A stretch of 64,000 nt of DNA from assembly GCA_973895155.1 (NCBI GenBank), contig OZ316895.1:23250001-23314000 (forward strand), in the 5' to 3' direction. A model generated the notes under the pieces. The model had not been told where the DNA came from, did not search any database, and saw only the letters and a list, made by a program, of their open reading frames with translations. Of the stretch, positions 24,191 through 35,223 are shown in pieces. Numbering within the stretch: the stretch's first letter is position 1; the number at the start of each line of letters is the position of its first letter. The translations under genes were made by a program, and so were the position numbers. This stretch comes from Marsupella aquatica (Eukaryota > Marchantiophyta).

Positions 24191-25030
24191 TAAATTAGCT
24201 TTGGTTTGACCATTTCCTGCGGGTCTATGTAGTTTATTGTGTTGAGCAATGGCCTAATTCCCCTGTTTCTGTTCTCATGGATTCTTCCGGCAACTGGTTT
24301 CTTTTGCTCTACAGCCGGCTCAGGCATTTCTTATCCTCCAGCATGCCAAAGCAGTTGGTTTTCAAGCATCTAATCAAACCTCTCTTCATGACCCTCCTAT
24401 GAAGTTTATCCCAGAGCTCACCAAGCTTTTCAGTCTGTGGCTCAGTAAGGTTTTTGTTCTTTGGCCTTTGGGTCTCTTGGGCTTGTTGGCTCTTGTGTTT
24501 TTGTCATCACTACCATAGCCTCACTACCATAACCTGATTACCCATTCCTTGAATGTAAATAGAGGAAAGGAGACAAAAAAAATCCTGTAGAACAAAATAT
24601 TTCCTCTTATTTCTAGTTTATCTTTTCCCCATCCCTCTCCACCCTCACTATTAGTTATGTCATCATTTAGAGTTATGGGCTAGAGACTTCACTGTAGACA
24701 CTAGACCCAGGAAATAGCTTTCAATGGCCCTTGCTAAGTTAGCTTTGGTTGGTTTTCTTGTCTTTGGGATCTTGTATCCGGACCCTCTTATGCAGCTCGA
24801 CCAGCCTTTTTGTTCTCTGCCCAATAAGGTTAGTCTTCTAGGCCACTTAGTACATATAGTGGGACCGTGCTTTTTTTCCCCTTTTTGGTTGGGGGTACTA
24901 CCTGTACTTGGCTGAGTGTAATTGTTGTATTCTTGGGGTCTTTTCCCTTTCTTGTTCCCTCCTTTTACTTTGTCTTTTGTGCTCTCTCCCCCACATAGGC
25001 CTTTTTGTCCTATGAAATAATATTAAAAAC
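24191..25030 (+). mobile_element. LINE-like 3' end remnants
   Basis: Two successive stretches (about 24191-24720 and 24721-25030) look like 3' ends of non-LTR elements. They are T/G-rich and promoterless, with runs such as cttgggcttgttggctcttg. The second ends in aggcctttttgtcctatg, then aaataatattaaaaac. The first resembles 13690-14100. No intact coding domain is visible, so the class is inferred from the tail alone. Confidence 0.4.
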
Positions 25031-25039
25031 ATAGGGTCT

Positions 25040-25545
25040 TATTTGTTCGTTTGCACTTTAACACGAAATGTTCCAATAGGTTGACGTCCTCTGAACCCGG
25101 TGGCACAACAAGTTCTGTAGCCGCCTTGATATTATCGAAGCTTCGTTTTTCGGGGGCCGCCAAATCCGAAGGTTCCTTGGCGGAACCTTCTCCACCCGGA
25201 TATGCAGGAATATCCCGAAGAGTTACTCTCCTAACCACTTCCCCGGTGAGGCGCAGCAGCCAAGCCGGTCCCGAGCGAGATAGCGCTGCGCGGGACCGGC
25301 GAGAGTCGGTTTGGGGCACGAGCAATCTGGATAGGTCCTGGTTGCTGCATTCGCGATTGTGTCAGTTTCGGACATGCGTGTTGGGGGAAGTGAAACTCGG
25401 TACTGACCGGCGTCGCAGGTCATCCAGAGGGGACTGACCGGCCGACCCAGTTGATTCGTCCTCGTGTCCTTCTCCGTACGCCCTGTCAGTCAGTCGTCCG
25501 AATTTTGGCGAAACGTCACCATCTGTTCAGGAGAATATGTTAGGA
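25040..25545 (-). mobile_element. Possible LTR-retroelement internal fragment
   Basis: GC-rich island directly after the LINE-like tail. The minus-strand frame 25023-25325 encodes a charged protein with no family I recognise. On the minus strand ctgaaca is followed two bases later by tggtgacgtttcgcc, which could be an LTR end plus a primer-binding site starting TGG. There is no second LTR or target duplication, so this is only a suggestion. Confidence 0.2.
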
Positions 25546-25659
25546 GTACATATTACCTCACTTACCTCGATTAATTTATGACAGTCAGATTTCCCTAGAT
25601 TTAACGATGACCGTTAGATTCTGACAAAAGGGGTCTGTGACTGGGTCTGTGACTCGCTC

Positions 25660-26270
25660 CTAGTGCCATAGTCAAGCTGGGTTGCATAGAGGACTGGGGT
25701 TCTCCCCAACTGGTTCAATTATCCAGGCATTGTACTTGTAAGCTGAGCACTTAGGCAGCGGGCTGGCACCCCCATTCCCAGTCCCGGAGGCTGGCAAACT
25801 CCGGTTCTTGCCAACTGGGTCAATTATCCCTGTCTTGCACTTATAAATGGTGCAGTTAGGCAGGGTGCCTGACACCCCCACTTCCAAGGCCAAAGCTGGG
25901 TTTCATGGCCAACCCAGGTTCTCACTGACTAGTTTGTCAATTATCCTGCTATTGCACTCATATACAGTTCACTTAGGCTGGTGGGGTCTGGCAGGTGCCA
26001 CAGTAGACTTGGGTTCTCCCTAACCCCTTCAATTAATATCCAAGTATTGCACTTATGAGCAATGCACTTAGTCAGGTGGGCCTGAAACTGAGCTGGTGAT
26101 TGCAAACCGGGGTCTCCCCAATTGCTTTGTCAACTATCCAACTATTGCACTTATACACAGTGCTGGGCAACGGGGGCTTCACACCCCCATTCCAACGGCT
26201 AGAGATGGGTTTCATAGTGGACACAGGTTCCCCCAAACCAGTTCAGTCCAGGCATTTATAAAGAAATATC
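25660..26270. repeat. Minisatellite, about six ~105-bp units
   Basis: Unit anchors (caattatcc plus attgcactta-type sequence) occur at about 25718, 25821, 25938, 26029, 26131 and 26243. Each unit also carries gggttctccccaactggttc and a gcacttaggcaggg-like segment followed by tgacaccccc. Periods vary from 91 to 117 bp because of indels. A detached partial unit lies at 27450-27495. Confidence 0.8.
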
Positions 26271-26479
26271 TTCTAATATTAGGGGATGACATGGTTAGCC
26301 TGCACTAGGGCATCTCAAATACATCAATTTTTCAGCTTTGCCCGCACCCAGGATTATTCGGGTCGGGGCAATGGTCATGACTGGTCGGGCACCTGTCCAA
26401 TGTGAGGCCCAACCAGTCACGCCCGGAACCGTAAGAGGTCCCAAATTTTGCAGGAAACCCAATCACATACAGTGGCCAC

Positions 26480-26835
26480 TGTTGAGCATAGATGACATTC
26501 GTAATAGCAAGCCCATGAACCATCTAACGTACAATAGTCGACACAGAGAGATACGTGGTTCACTTCCACATGAGGCTACGTCCACGGGAACACACAAGAG
26601 CTTTACTGCACTCTAGGCCGACCGGCCATACCAAGCATCCACAACACAAGCTGTCCCTATCTCTCAACTAGCTCCGTAACAATGAGCCTAAGTTCTACCA
26701 GGGCCCGCACCAGGGTCTAGCATTATCCCTGGCTATATGCACAATAATACTATCGCTAACATTAGCTAAGTCCTAACCCGAGTTAGACTAATTGTGGTTA
26801 GCTCATGAGTCACAAGATTAGAGCAATATCTAACA
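26480..26835 (-). mobile_element. Solo LTR (copia-type), 356 bp
   Basis: Begins tgttgagcat and ends tctaaca (TG...CA), and is flanked on both sides by the same 5 bp, gccac (26475-26479 and 26836-26840). No internal retroelement sequence is attached, so it is a solo LTR left by LTR-LTR recombination. Its middle carries tacgtggttcac, then ggctacgtccacggg, a core also found in the LTRs of the full copia element at 34697 and, inverted, in the fragment at 60019-60417. Confidence 0.88.
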
Positions 26836-26840
26836 GCCAC

Positions 26841-27500
26841 GACCTCGCTCATATCTCAGTATGAGTTATTGTCTAATTGTGCCATTTTACGGTGCCCAAA
26901 AGGTGCCATTTTTTATATTTGAGATGCCTAGTAATCCATGGAATGCACTTATCCACCCTGCACTAAGAGTGCATCTTAAAGCTGACAATTTGATAGATCT
27001 TAACTCCCTAGTTAGGGGGTTTTGGACACAAAAGTTACACACTATGAATTCATATGACTCTTTGCCATAAGGATTGATTTAATGTCATTATCATCAGTCA
27101 GTCACTCTACAGGCATGTGACAAAACCAAAAAAGAAAAACTTTTACATACCTTTGTGACCAAGTTATGACCATTCATTTACTATTGAATGTCATCTTTCT
27201 TCTACAACTCTAATAAGGGATCCCCGGTTTTCCCTTTTTTTGTCTCAATACAAAAAAGCTACTCATTGGGTGCAAAAGATCCGCAACAGTTTTCCCTGAC
27301 CATTGATGGAGTAAATGGGCACCCTACATATATGTGTTTCTCCACGCTTTCCCATAAATACCCCGGCCCGCCTCCCTATGGCCCCTCCTTGCACAGTGCA
27401 ACCCACGAGCACAGAGAGGTCGAAGATATCAGATATGAGACGCCCTATTGCACTGAGTGCACTTATACAAGTTCTATGCACTTAGGCAGGGACGGCTCTA
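26841..27500. other. Intergenic stretch with a stray minisatellite unit
   Basis: No gene seen. Positions 27450-27495 contain attgcactgagtgcacttat and gcacttaggcaggg, a partial copy of the 25.7-26.3 kb minisatellite unit. Confidence 0.5.
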
Positions 27501-28754
27501 CCTACACCAGAGGAGGACTACAGTAGTACAGGCAAGGCGAGAAAAAGGCGGAGGACAAGGAACGAAGCTCTGGACCGAGCTTCGCGAGAGTGTCGCCAAA
27601 CCCCTCGTCGCCCGACAGAGGACCGTCGTCGCCCGACAGAGGAGAGGAGAGGACAGGAGAAGAGAGGAGAGGAGAGGAGGTTTTGAGCTTTTCTTCTCTT
27701 CATCATTATTCAGCGCTCCTACTCGGGGGGACCATTCGGAAATCAGAAAGCACTCTCCCTCTCGCTCGCTCGCTCCATCGCTCTCCCGCTGTCGGAAACT
27801 ACTCACCCAGCTACCGCAATTCTACAGTGACGAGCGTTTTGGGTGCCTGGATTGGAGTTGGGTCCTTTTTGGGGTGGGGATTGGAGTGTTGGGTGATTCG
27901 GTCTTCGATCCAGAGGCAAGCAGGCAGACTAGGGCAAGGGCGGGCGGGTCGAGGCCTCGAGGAGGGAGGAGCGAGGAGAGGAGAGAGGTGTGTTTGACTG
28001 GCGGAGGCTTTTGCGTAGATCGTTTCTACCAACCCGAGTCCGCGTTGACGAATTCGGCCTCGATCATTCACTCGGTTGGGCCGGCCGTCAATCAAGGAGG
28101 GAGCGCAGAAGTGGCGATGTGGAGGCTTTTCTGCTCCGGAGTGTCTCGTACTGCTGCAGAAGCGTAGAGAATCGAGAACGTTTTTGATAGGTAGGAAGAG
28201 CACCCGATGTAGCTTTTGCTCCAGTCGAGTACTACATGCCAGTTTTCTCTTGTATCCCTCCTGTGATTTTTGCACTGGCGGCAGGGGGAGGAGTTTTTGC
28301 TGTTTGGGATGCACGATTAGGGAGACTGGCAGCAATTCTCCGAGGTCCAGAAGGGGGAGAGGGGTTTCGTTTGAGTTGAAGCCCTCGTACTCTCTTTCTC
28401 TGGGTTCTTCTTGACTGGGTTGCGAGGGGCGTTGAGGAATTTGGTCATGTGTTTAACTAGTGAGTTATTCGTAACGGCATTGGACCGCAGGAGTGTTCTG
28501 ATCGGTTCTTCTTCCGTCGGATTCCGAAAGCTGGAAAGAAGAAGGCGAGGAGCAGAGGTTAGGTGAAACAGGAACTCCGGGAAAAGGCTCAGATTGCAGG
28601 TCGGGCAAGGCTCGCAGCCGACGAGGTGTAGGGAGGATTTGGGCAGTAGATCAGCTGCCAGGACGGCTGTCCCGAGTGAAATCCCGGCAGACTTTTCAGA
28701 CTGGGTTTGGAAGCGGGCGAGATAAGTAGTAGATAGAATAGAAAGTGGTACACC
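27501..28754 (+). promoter_or_regulatory. GC- and purine-rich upstream region / 5' leader of the ALIS gene
   Basis: Contains a GA-rich run (27640-27680), CT-rich stretches and high CpG content. This looks like a plant promoter and long 5' leader, perhaps with a 5'-UTR intron. The open frames across it on both strands (for example 27457-28167 plus and 27811-28335 minus) are products of the high GC content. They overlap each other and resemble no protein. Confidence 0.5.
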
Positions 28755-31088
28755 ATGAATACCAATGGGGCAAGCACTTCAGAAGCCGGGGCATCGGCGG
28801 GTATGCCGCCTCCGAAGAAGGAATCGAGGAAGCCAAAATGTACGTTTGTCTTTCCATACGTTTTCTTCAGCAAGGCCGTTTGTCGACTGTTCGCCGTGTA
28901 GGCAATCGTTGCACCTTTGTGAAGGGCGAATCGTACCTTGAGGAGTAGTTGGACGGATTTATGCTCGAAGAGTCGACGATCAGCGTTTGGATCTGATTTG
29001 GTCGGATTCACGCGGGCCATCTACTTGTTCCATGTTCGTGGTGTAAGTTGGTAATTTGGAACGTTTTTGATTGTTTTTGTTCAGATTCAAAATTCACGCA
29101 GCAGGAGCTACCGGCTTGCAAGCCTCTGTTGACCCCTGGATGGGTAAGCACCTGCACTGACATCTCTGAGTACACCGGAGATATTTCGTTTTTAGCCCTT
29201 CTCATCCCGAGATTTTAAGGACTACAAGCATGATGGTGTTAAAGATGTGAAGGACTGCAGTTTCTCTGGTGATTTGCTATGATGGAATGTAACTTTCAAT
29301 CAAGTTTCTCATTTTGGGGGGTTTGCTCTATCTGCAGGTTATCACTATTTTCATGGTAGTTGGAATCGTGTTCATTCCGATTGGTGCAGTGACTCTTCTT
29401 GCATCCAACAGCGTAAGTGGTGGGAAGAGTTACCAAGCCCTTTCAATTTACTCTTGGTATTAGCGCACTCTGGAAGCAAAACGCAATCTTCGGAACTCTT
29501 GAACGTGTCTGTCCTCCCTACGTGTACAGGTTGTGGAGGTTGTCAATCGTTATGACGACAGTTGCTTGTCAAGCTTAACCACGAAAGAGGCGAAAGTGAA
29601 TCACATTCAGGACAATTCTACGATCAAAACGTGCTCAGTGACTTTAACGGTAAGGATCAGATTATTTAAAATCCTTCTGACCTGTCCAACTGTCTTGCAA
29701 TGATCAGCCTTGGTAGTACAATGCTGTCGCTTCTGTCCTTCATCCTCATGAGTACACAGTTGGTACTAATTGTTATGTCTGATGGCTGCAGGTACCTAAG
29801 AAGATGAATGCTCCAGTGTATGTCTATTATCAGCTTGATAACTATTACCAGAATCACCGCAGGTATTTTATTGTTTTGGCCGTGTTACTACTGCGAGTTC
29901 TTGATCAACTGTCATGAGAAGAATGTTCGTGTTGCTTCACTCATTGATACATTATTAGTTTAGTAACATTTGTCTTATTTTTGGCTTCATGTGTTGTCTA
30001 GATACGTGAAGAGTTATGATTCCGGGCAGCTTCGGTCGAACAGCAACAGTAACCAAAGCGGTGAAGGCCCTACCGCCTGCAAGCCCGAGGCAACTTTGAA
30101 TGGAAACCCAATTGTCCCTTGTGGACTTATTGCCTGGAGTCTTTTTAATGATACCTATAGTTTTCAAACTGGAGGCTCAAGCTTAGTCGTGAATCGGAAA
30201 GGAATTTCATGGAAAAGTGATCGTAATGATAAATTTGGAAAGATCAAGCCCCAGAATTTTCCAAATAACCAAGCCAATACTTCCCTGATTGGAGGAGGTA
30301 GTCTCGACGCAACCAAACCGGTGAGCACCAAGATCCATCATCTCGTGATATGCTTTCACGCAGGAGTTTGTGTTTGTGATCCGAGTGCACTGGTCGAATT
30401 GTACGTTCGCGGCAGTTGTAGCAATGAACAAGAAGCACTGTAGATAAAAATAGTTGTTTGTTGAGGCATGCTGAATTGTTAGTGGTCTTGTACTGCCTGC
30501 TGCCAAATATAACCTACTGTTGGCAAATTCCACATGCGCAGTTTCGTTAAAGTAGTGACTGACGTTGGAACTTTTGGCAGTTGGATGAAGATGAGGATTT
30601 AATTGTGTGGATGCGCACAGCAGCATTGCCCACTTTCAGGAAGCTTTGGGGGAAGATTGAGACAGATCTCACCGCAGGCCAAACGATCGCCGTGACCATT
30701 CAGAATAACTACAACACTTACACTTTCAGCGGCAAAAAGAAGTTGGTGCTGTCCACCACTAGCTGGCTTGGTGGGAAAAATAACTTCCTTGGGATTGCTT
30801 ATCTCACTGTGGGCATCCTCTGCATCATGTTGGCGTTTATATTTTTCATCATCCATATGCGGAACCCCAGGTAAGATTTGTACTCGATTGTCTTGGCCTC
30901 GGCATTTGTAGTTCGTTGCCGCCTTCAGGTCCCAGTAACTAGAGATCATCTGCTACCAAAATTATCTGTTGTCTGGTTGCTTTGGGGATCAGCTGATGGA
31001 ATTTGTTGGGCTGTGCAGGCCGCTGGGAGATCCTTCATATCTGTCTTGGAACAGGAAGACACCCGTTGCGGCTTCTTCTTCCGGTTAG
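28755..31088 (+). CDS. ALIS: ALA-interacting subunit (ALIS), CDC50/LEM3 family, complete, 8 exons
   Basis: Beta subunit of P4-type ATPase lipid flippases, needed for exit of the flippase from the ER and for phospholipid flipping at Golgi and plasma membrane. Exons: 28755-28839, 29085-29143, 29338-29412, 29530-29649, 29792-29862, 30002-30320, 30581-30870, 31019-31088. The junctions are GT-AG and in frame, giving 362 residues (family about 340-370). Seen: Pro/Lys-rich cytosolic N terminus, FTQQELPACKPLLTPGW (~30-48), first membrane helix (~49-70) with VFIPIGAV, an extracytosolic domain with several Cys and N-glycosylation-like sites, and CGLIAWSLFNDTY. Then come EDLIVWMRTAALPTFRKLWG (~248-267), second membrane helix (~313-335), and the C terminus PLGDPSYLSWNRK. 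All of these are hallmark family segments. Two helices with a large loop fit the known topology. No defects seen. Confidence 0.96.
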
Positions 31089-32174
31089 GTTTGTTTCCTT
31101 TAACGTTTCCTCCATTCTTTGCTGCGTCTTCTCCTAGACAAACTGTAGTTGAGGTGTTCGTCGTCCGGCAGTTGTTAGGAGAGGCTTTTCTTGACAGCTT
31201 GGGATCCTGCCTTGGCAGGTTTCCAAGTATAATATACTTCTCAGAAGGATAAATTTTTTTATGTACAGCAAATTGGTATGAGGGCTTAGCTGCTTTCTCA
31301 AATTAAATACATAGGAGCATTCTAAGGGATGTGGTGTATTTTAGAATAGGAGCATAGACGTGTAGACGTCGGTAATGGTATCAGTCCAGTGGCACTGAAG
31401 GATTCAACCAGGCCTTTGCCATGCTCTAGGCTGGGCCATTCCTCACATAACCCTTACTACCCTGATTCTTGTACGATGCGTCTTTGTATCACCACAAAAC
31501 CTTCCATCAGAGCTTGGAAATTTTTGTATTCTTAATCGATTTACCAGAGCTTGTTAAAGGCTTTGGTACGCATGCAAACAGAAAAGCAACTGTTTGATTT
31601 GTCATACGATTTTGACTCGGCCACGAGAGCTGTTTTGGCTCAGGTGGTTGGTACTCCCCAGCTTTAAGGGATGCTCACTTGTGAATTTTGTCCATAATTT
31701 TCCTGCACCTAGTTATTGAAGGGACGTATGTGTTGGAATGTGGCCCGTGAGATAGAACGAGGGATCTGCAGAGCAAACCTACAGTAAAAGTCTTCTGATA
31801 AGTATTGCTCAAGTTGAAACCCGCAATCCTCACAGTAGTAGAGAACAAATCACGGCAAAGAATATGAATCGAGCATATTGAACAGACTAAGACGGGGTGC
31901 GTTTGACACGGCCACCCTCGTCATTAGGATTTTACTCGGCGTTCTTTCCAAGACATGGTTACCATATATGTACAACAAAAGTAGGCTACCAATTCCGATA
32001 GAGGCTGGCGGACGTCTGTTGGTCATCAAGCACTCTAAAATGTCTCGTTTCTCCTAAATACTTTGATTCATTTGTAGTCACAGTCCGACGAGCATTTGAA
32101 AACATTGGGAAAGTAATATTGCTAGAGTCTCAGATACTCGGATGCAGGCCGTAGTACTCAACAATGTCTCACCA

Positions 32175-32640
32175 TAAAACGTGAAGTATTTGCCAATGAA
32201 AAGTGAACCACTCAGTCTTTGTGGAACTTAAGTCCATTCTTGAACCTATGCACTTTGTACCTATGCACATTATAATGAGAACCAAACGGGAAGCATTAGC
32301 CGATAAAAAGTGAGCCACTCGGTCTTTGTGTAACTTCCATTTCCATTCTTGAACCTATGCACGGTATAATGAGAGTTGGTCTTTGTGTAACTTAAGTCCA
32401 TTCTTGAACTAGTTTATAACATAGCTCGGTGCACTTGCTGTTTAAAAACTTGGTAGATGGAGGTGTTAAAGAAGTAAATATTTATACTTGAACTTGTGCA
32501 CTTATAATAAGTGAACTTGTGCACTTTATAATGAGAGTTAGTTCTGAACATAGTTCTGTATAGGTGCACTTGTGATTTAAAAAGTATAGGTGCACTTGTG
32601 ATTTAAAAAGTTGGTAGATGGAGGTGTTAGAGAAGTTAAT
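32175..32640. repeat. Complex tandem/nested repeat
   Basis: Repeated pieces include ccattcttgaacctatgcac, gtctttgtgtaactt, ttataatgagag, ataggtgcacttgtgattta (twice, 32-33 bp apart near 32565-32615) and ttggtagatggaggtgtta (near 32451 and 32610). Units are interleaved, which suggests several rounds of duplication. Confidence 0.75.
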
Positions 32641-32897
32641 ATGCGTACAACACTGCCCAACAAAAGACTTGGGACACAGGTACGAGACCCAATAAAAACT
32701 GAGGTAGACACTTTTTTGTCCCCAATCAAGGCAAAAGAACTACAACCTTATTGAGCAGCAAACAGATAGCCAGGTAGAGCTCCAAGGTAAAGCCCAAGGG
32801 TTGGGAAGAAGAGTTTTAAGAGTCCCTAAAACAAATTGCCTCAGCCCAACAATAACGATAATGGCTGTCTCAGCCCTCTGGAGTCCCGCAATGGCAG

Positions 32898-32969
32898 TTT
32901 AAGACCTTTACGACTATCAATTGTCGTGATTGGATTAAGACCTTTAAGACTATCAATTGTCGTGATTGG
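32898..32969. repeat. 36-bp tandem duplication
   Basis: ttaagacctttacgactatc plus aattgtcgtgattgga occurs twice back to back, with one or two substitutions. The period is divisible by three, so the overlapping frame reads a 12-residue repeat; I see no sign that it is a gene. Confidence 0.85.
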
Positions 32970-34276
32970 AGAGGAAATGGTCAGGATTGTGAGGCAAAAT
33001 TGCTCACCCCATTTGAAGCTGTCTAAAGCAAAGAAAGTCACATCCTTACTCTTTATGAGTAACTCACCATCCCTGTGCCATAAAGTGTCTCTGACTTCAA
33101 AACAGAAACACCAGAAAAAGTTACACAACTTGACATTTCATTTCATCCATTCTATAACTTGTGGGGCTACGCCCCCTTTAGATGTCCAGAAGTAGAGTAA
33201 AGCCACTAGACTTTGAAGGGCAAAAATGGACAAGGTGGGAGCGCAAAAGGAGTTTCTTGGATGAATTGAAGCTACTCGGGTTATTTTTTAAACGATTATT
33301 CTTAGGTGGTTTCCAATATTTTAGCAGTGGACTACCATCTTTGCTCAAACAAACCTTCTTTTGAAGTTTCAAATAGTATAAGTTGGCAGGGATCAGATAG
33401 GGCCTTGTGTTTGCAATGATTGAAATGAGACCTAATTTGTCTCATTAAATTGAAGGCAAAGATCACATGTTTGCACAAAACAAAAAAATCCAATTTAATA
33501 TAAGACTCATTCCATTTCAAGGAATACAAGACTAATTCTTCAAACACAAGGGCCTGGTGTTCTATGACATAGAGCCTTTATGTTCGAGAAAACAAATAAA
33601 AAATCAAGACAACCTGGTTATGCCACTTTCTTGGGAGACACTGGTATGAAAAAAATCCTACAAGGCTAATACAAATTCCAACCCAGCAACATGAGGTACA
33701 TATCTCAACTTTATTTTTTCTGTTCCATATTCATCATCCCTCCCAAAGGCATCATTCTCATATTGCTTTATTCACTGATATCACCTCCTTTCACGGTCTT
33801 ATGTATAGGATAACAGAGGTCTGGGCAGTGGGTTACTAAGCTGCAACCCCCTGTCCATAAAGTGAGAACAAGCTGACCAGCGGCAGTTGTGAAGCTTTTA
33901 TAAAAGTGCTGGGTGCAGGGTAATATGTTGGTTTCTGTGCATAACTTTTGTCGGAAAAATGGCTATCAGGCTATGAATTTCCAGGTGCAAGATTATGAGA
34001 ATAGCATCATGGAGTAGAAACTGACAAAATCTATGTCTTCTGTACTGTTTCTGAACCCCCAATGTACCCTTACTTTTGCCCAAGTTTTTTGTTAGCCTCT
34101 ATATGTTGGTTGATGTTCTGGATTCTATCTCAAAATGAACTGGCAATTCTTAGAAACCTGTGCACTCTCTTCTTTGAATATGAAAGCTGTCAGGTGGAAG
34201 TCTGTCCATTACTCTGGTTTTCTCTTTGATTCTCAGTTCTTTTCAAGGGATATAGCTCAAGCCACACAACTTTTGT

Positions 34277-34333
34277 AAAAGGGAAAACCCACAATTTCTT
34301 ATTTTTGGTTTTGAATTGTGGGTTTTGCTTTTT
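34277..34333. repeat. Inverted repeat (hairpin), ~20-bp arms
   Basis: aaaacccacaatt (34284-34296) is perfectly complementary to aattgtgggtttt (34314-34326), with a 17-base loop. The pairing extends outward with mismatches to about 20 bp. Confidence 0.8.
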
Positions 34334-34691
34334 GAATTCAATTCAATTCTGCCCCAGTTGGTCTTTGTAATAGTTCCTGTCCGGCTACAAAGCGCATGTG
34401 GTGCATACAACATGGATTTGAATCGAGACCAACAGGAGCCTTCTGGTGTTATCTTTGTTCTCAATCAAGTGTTATGTGATAACGGTGTCCTGTTGATGGC
34501 CACTTTGTTCCCCATGCTCTGAAACTTCTGTTTCCTACTCTTTGATCTGCATAGGTTTAAACCAATTGTTTGTTTACAAATTGCCCTCTGGGCAGGAAGA
34601 ACTCATGGCTGTTACCTGAAAAATGGTTTGTTGTCACCATTCAATGGGTCAAAACATCTCTCCATGGTCCCTCCACTTTGCCATCCATGCC

Positions 34692-34696
34692 CAGCC
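34692..34696. repeat. Target-site duplication of the copia element (left)
   Basis: cagcc directly before the left LTR; the same 5 bp follow the right LTR at 40655-40659. Confidence 0.95.
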
Positions 34697-35020
34697 TGTG
34701 GGGAGAAATCAGATTAGGAAAAACACTTCAAACATACACGTGTTCAATAGTTACGTGGTTCGCCTCAAGGTTGGCTACGTCCACGGGAAGACCAAGCTTT
34801 ATTAATGGTTATGTGTCTACTCATGCATCACCATAACTCTCATCTCTTCAAGCTCTCATCTCTTGCTGTATCAATGTGTTCTCTCTTGAGAACTCTCTTG
34901 TATGTTCTCACACCACATACAAGTTGAAGAGATAAGGACCAATCTCTTCAACTAGGGTTTACTCTAACCCTAGTTAATATACTAACCATAGTTCAACCCA
35001 AGACTGAGTTAACCTCTACA
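34697..35020 (-). repeat. 3' LTR of the copia element
   Basis: 324 bp, tgtggggaga ... acctctaca on the plus strand (TG...CA). It is next to the polypurine tract, so it is the 3' LTR of the minus-strand element. Confidence 0.96.
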
Positions 35021-35033
35021 AACTCCCCCTTGA
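35021..35033 (-). other. Polypurine tract of the copia element
   Basis: On the minus strand tcaagggggagtt ends exactly at the inner edge of the 3' LTR. This is the expected primer for plus-strand DNA synthesis. Confidence 0.85.
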
Positions 35034-35223
35034 CTCACGTCTTGGGAGGGTTCATAACATTGTCTTTTCCTTACAAATTCCTTCGTGGGAAGTTCAAGAC
35101 AGTAGGGCCAAAAGACCCTCCCCCTAATGCAAGGGTTAACTAGAACTAAGCCGTAGCCGATAAGCCATTGGATGGAGTACTCATATAGAGACATTTTCTT
35201 GGTTAACTCTATATTTACAATAT

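Larger units (their letters stand above)
31089..34691. other. Intergenic region, repeats only
   Basis: Starts with the ALIS 3' flank. No recognisable gene. It contains a complex tandem region (32175-32640), a 36-bp duplication (32898-32969) and an inverted repeat (34277-34333). The copia element interrupts the sequence at 34697. Confidence 0.5.

Noticed and set aside
27457-28335. Several long overlapping frames on both strands upstream of ALIS
   Set aside because: High GC content removes stop codons; the frames overlap each other, are Arg/Gly/Ser-rich and resemble no protein.
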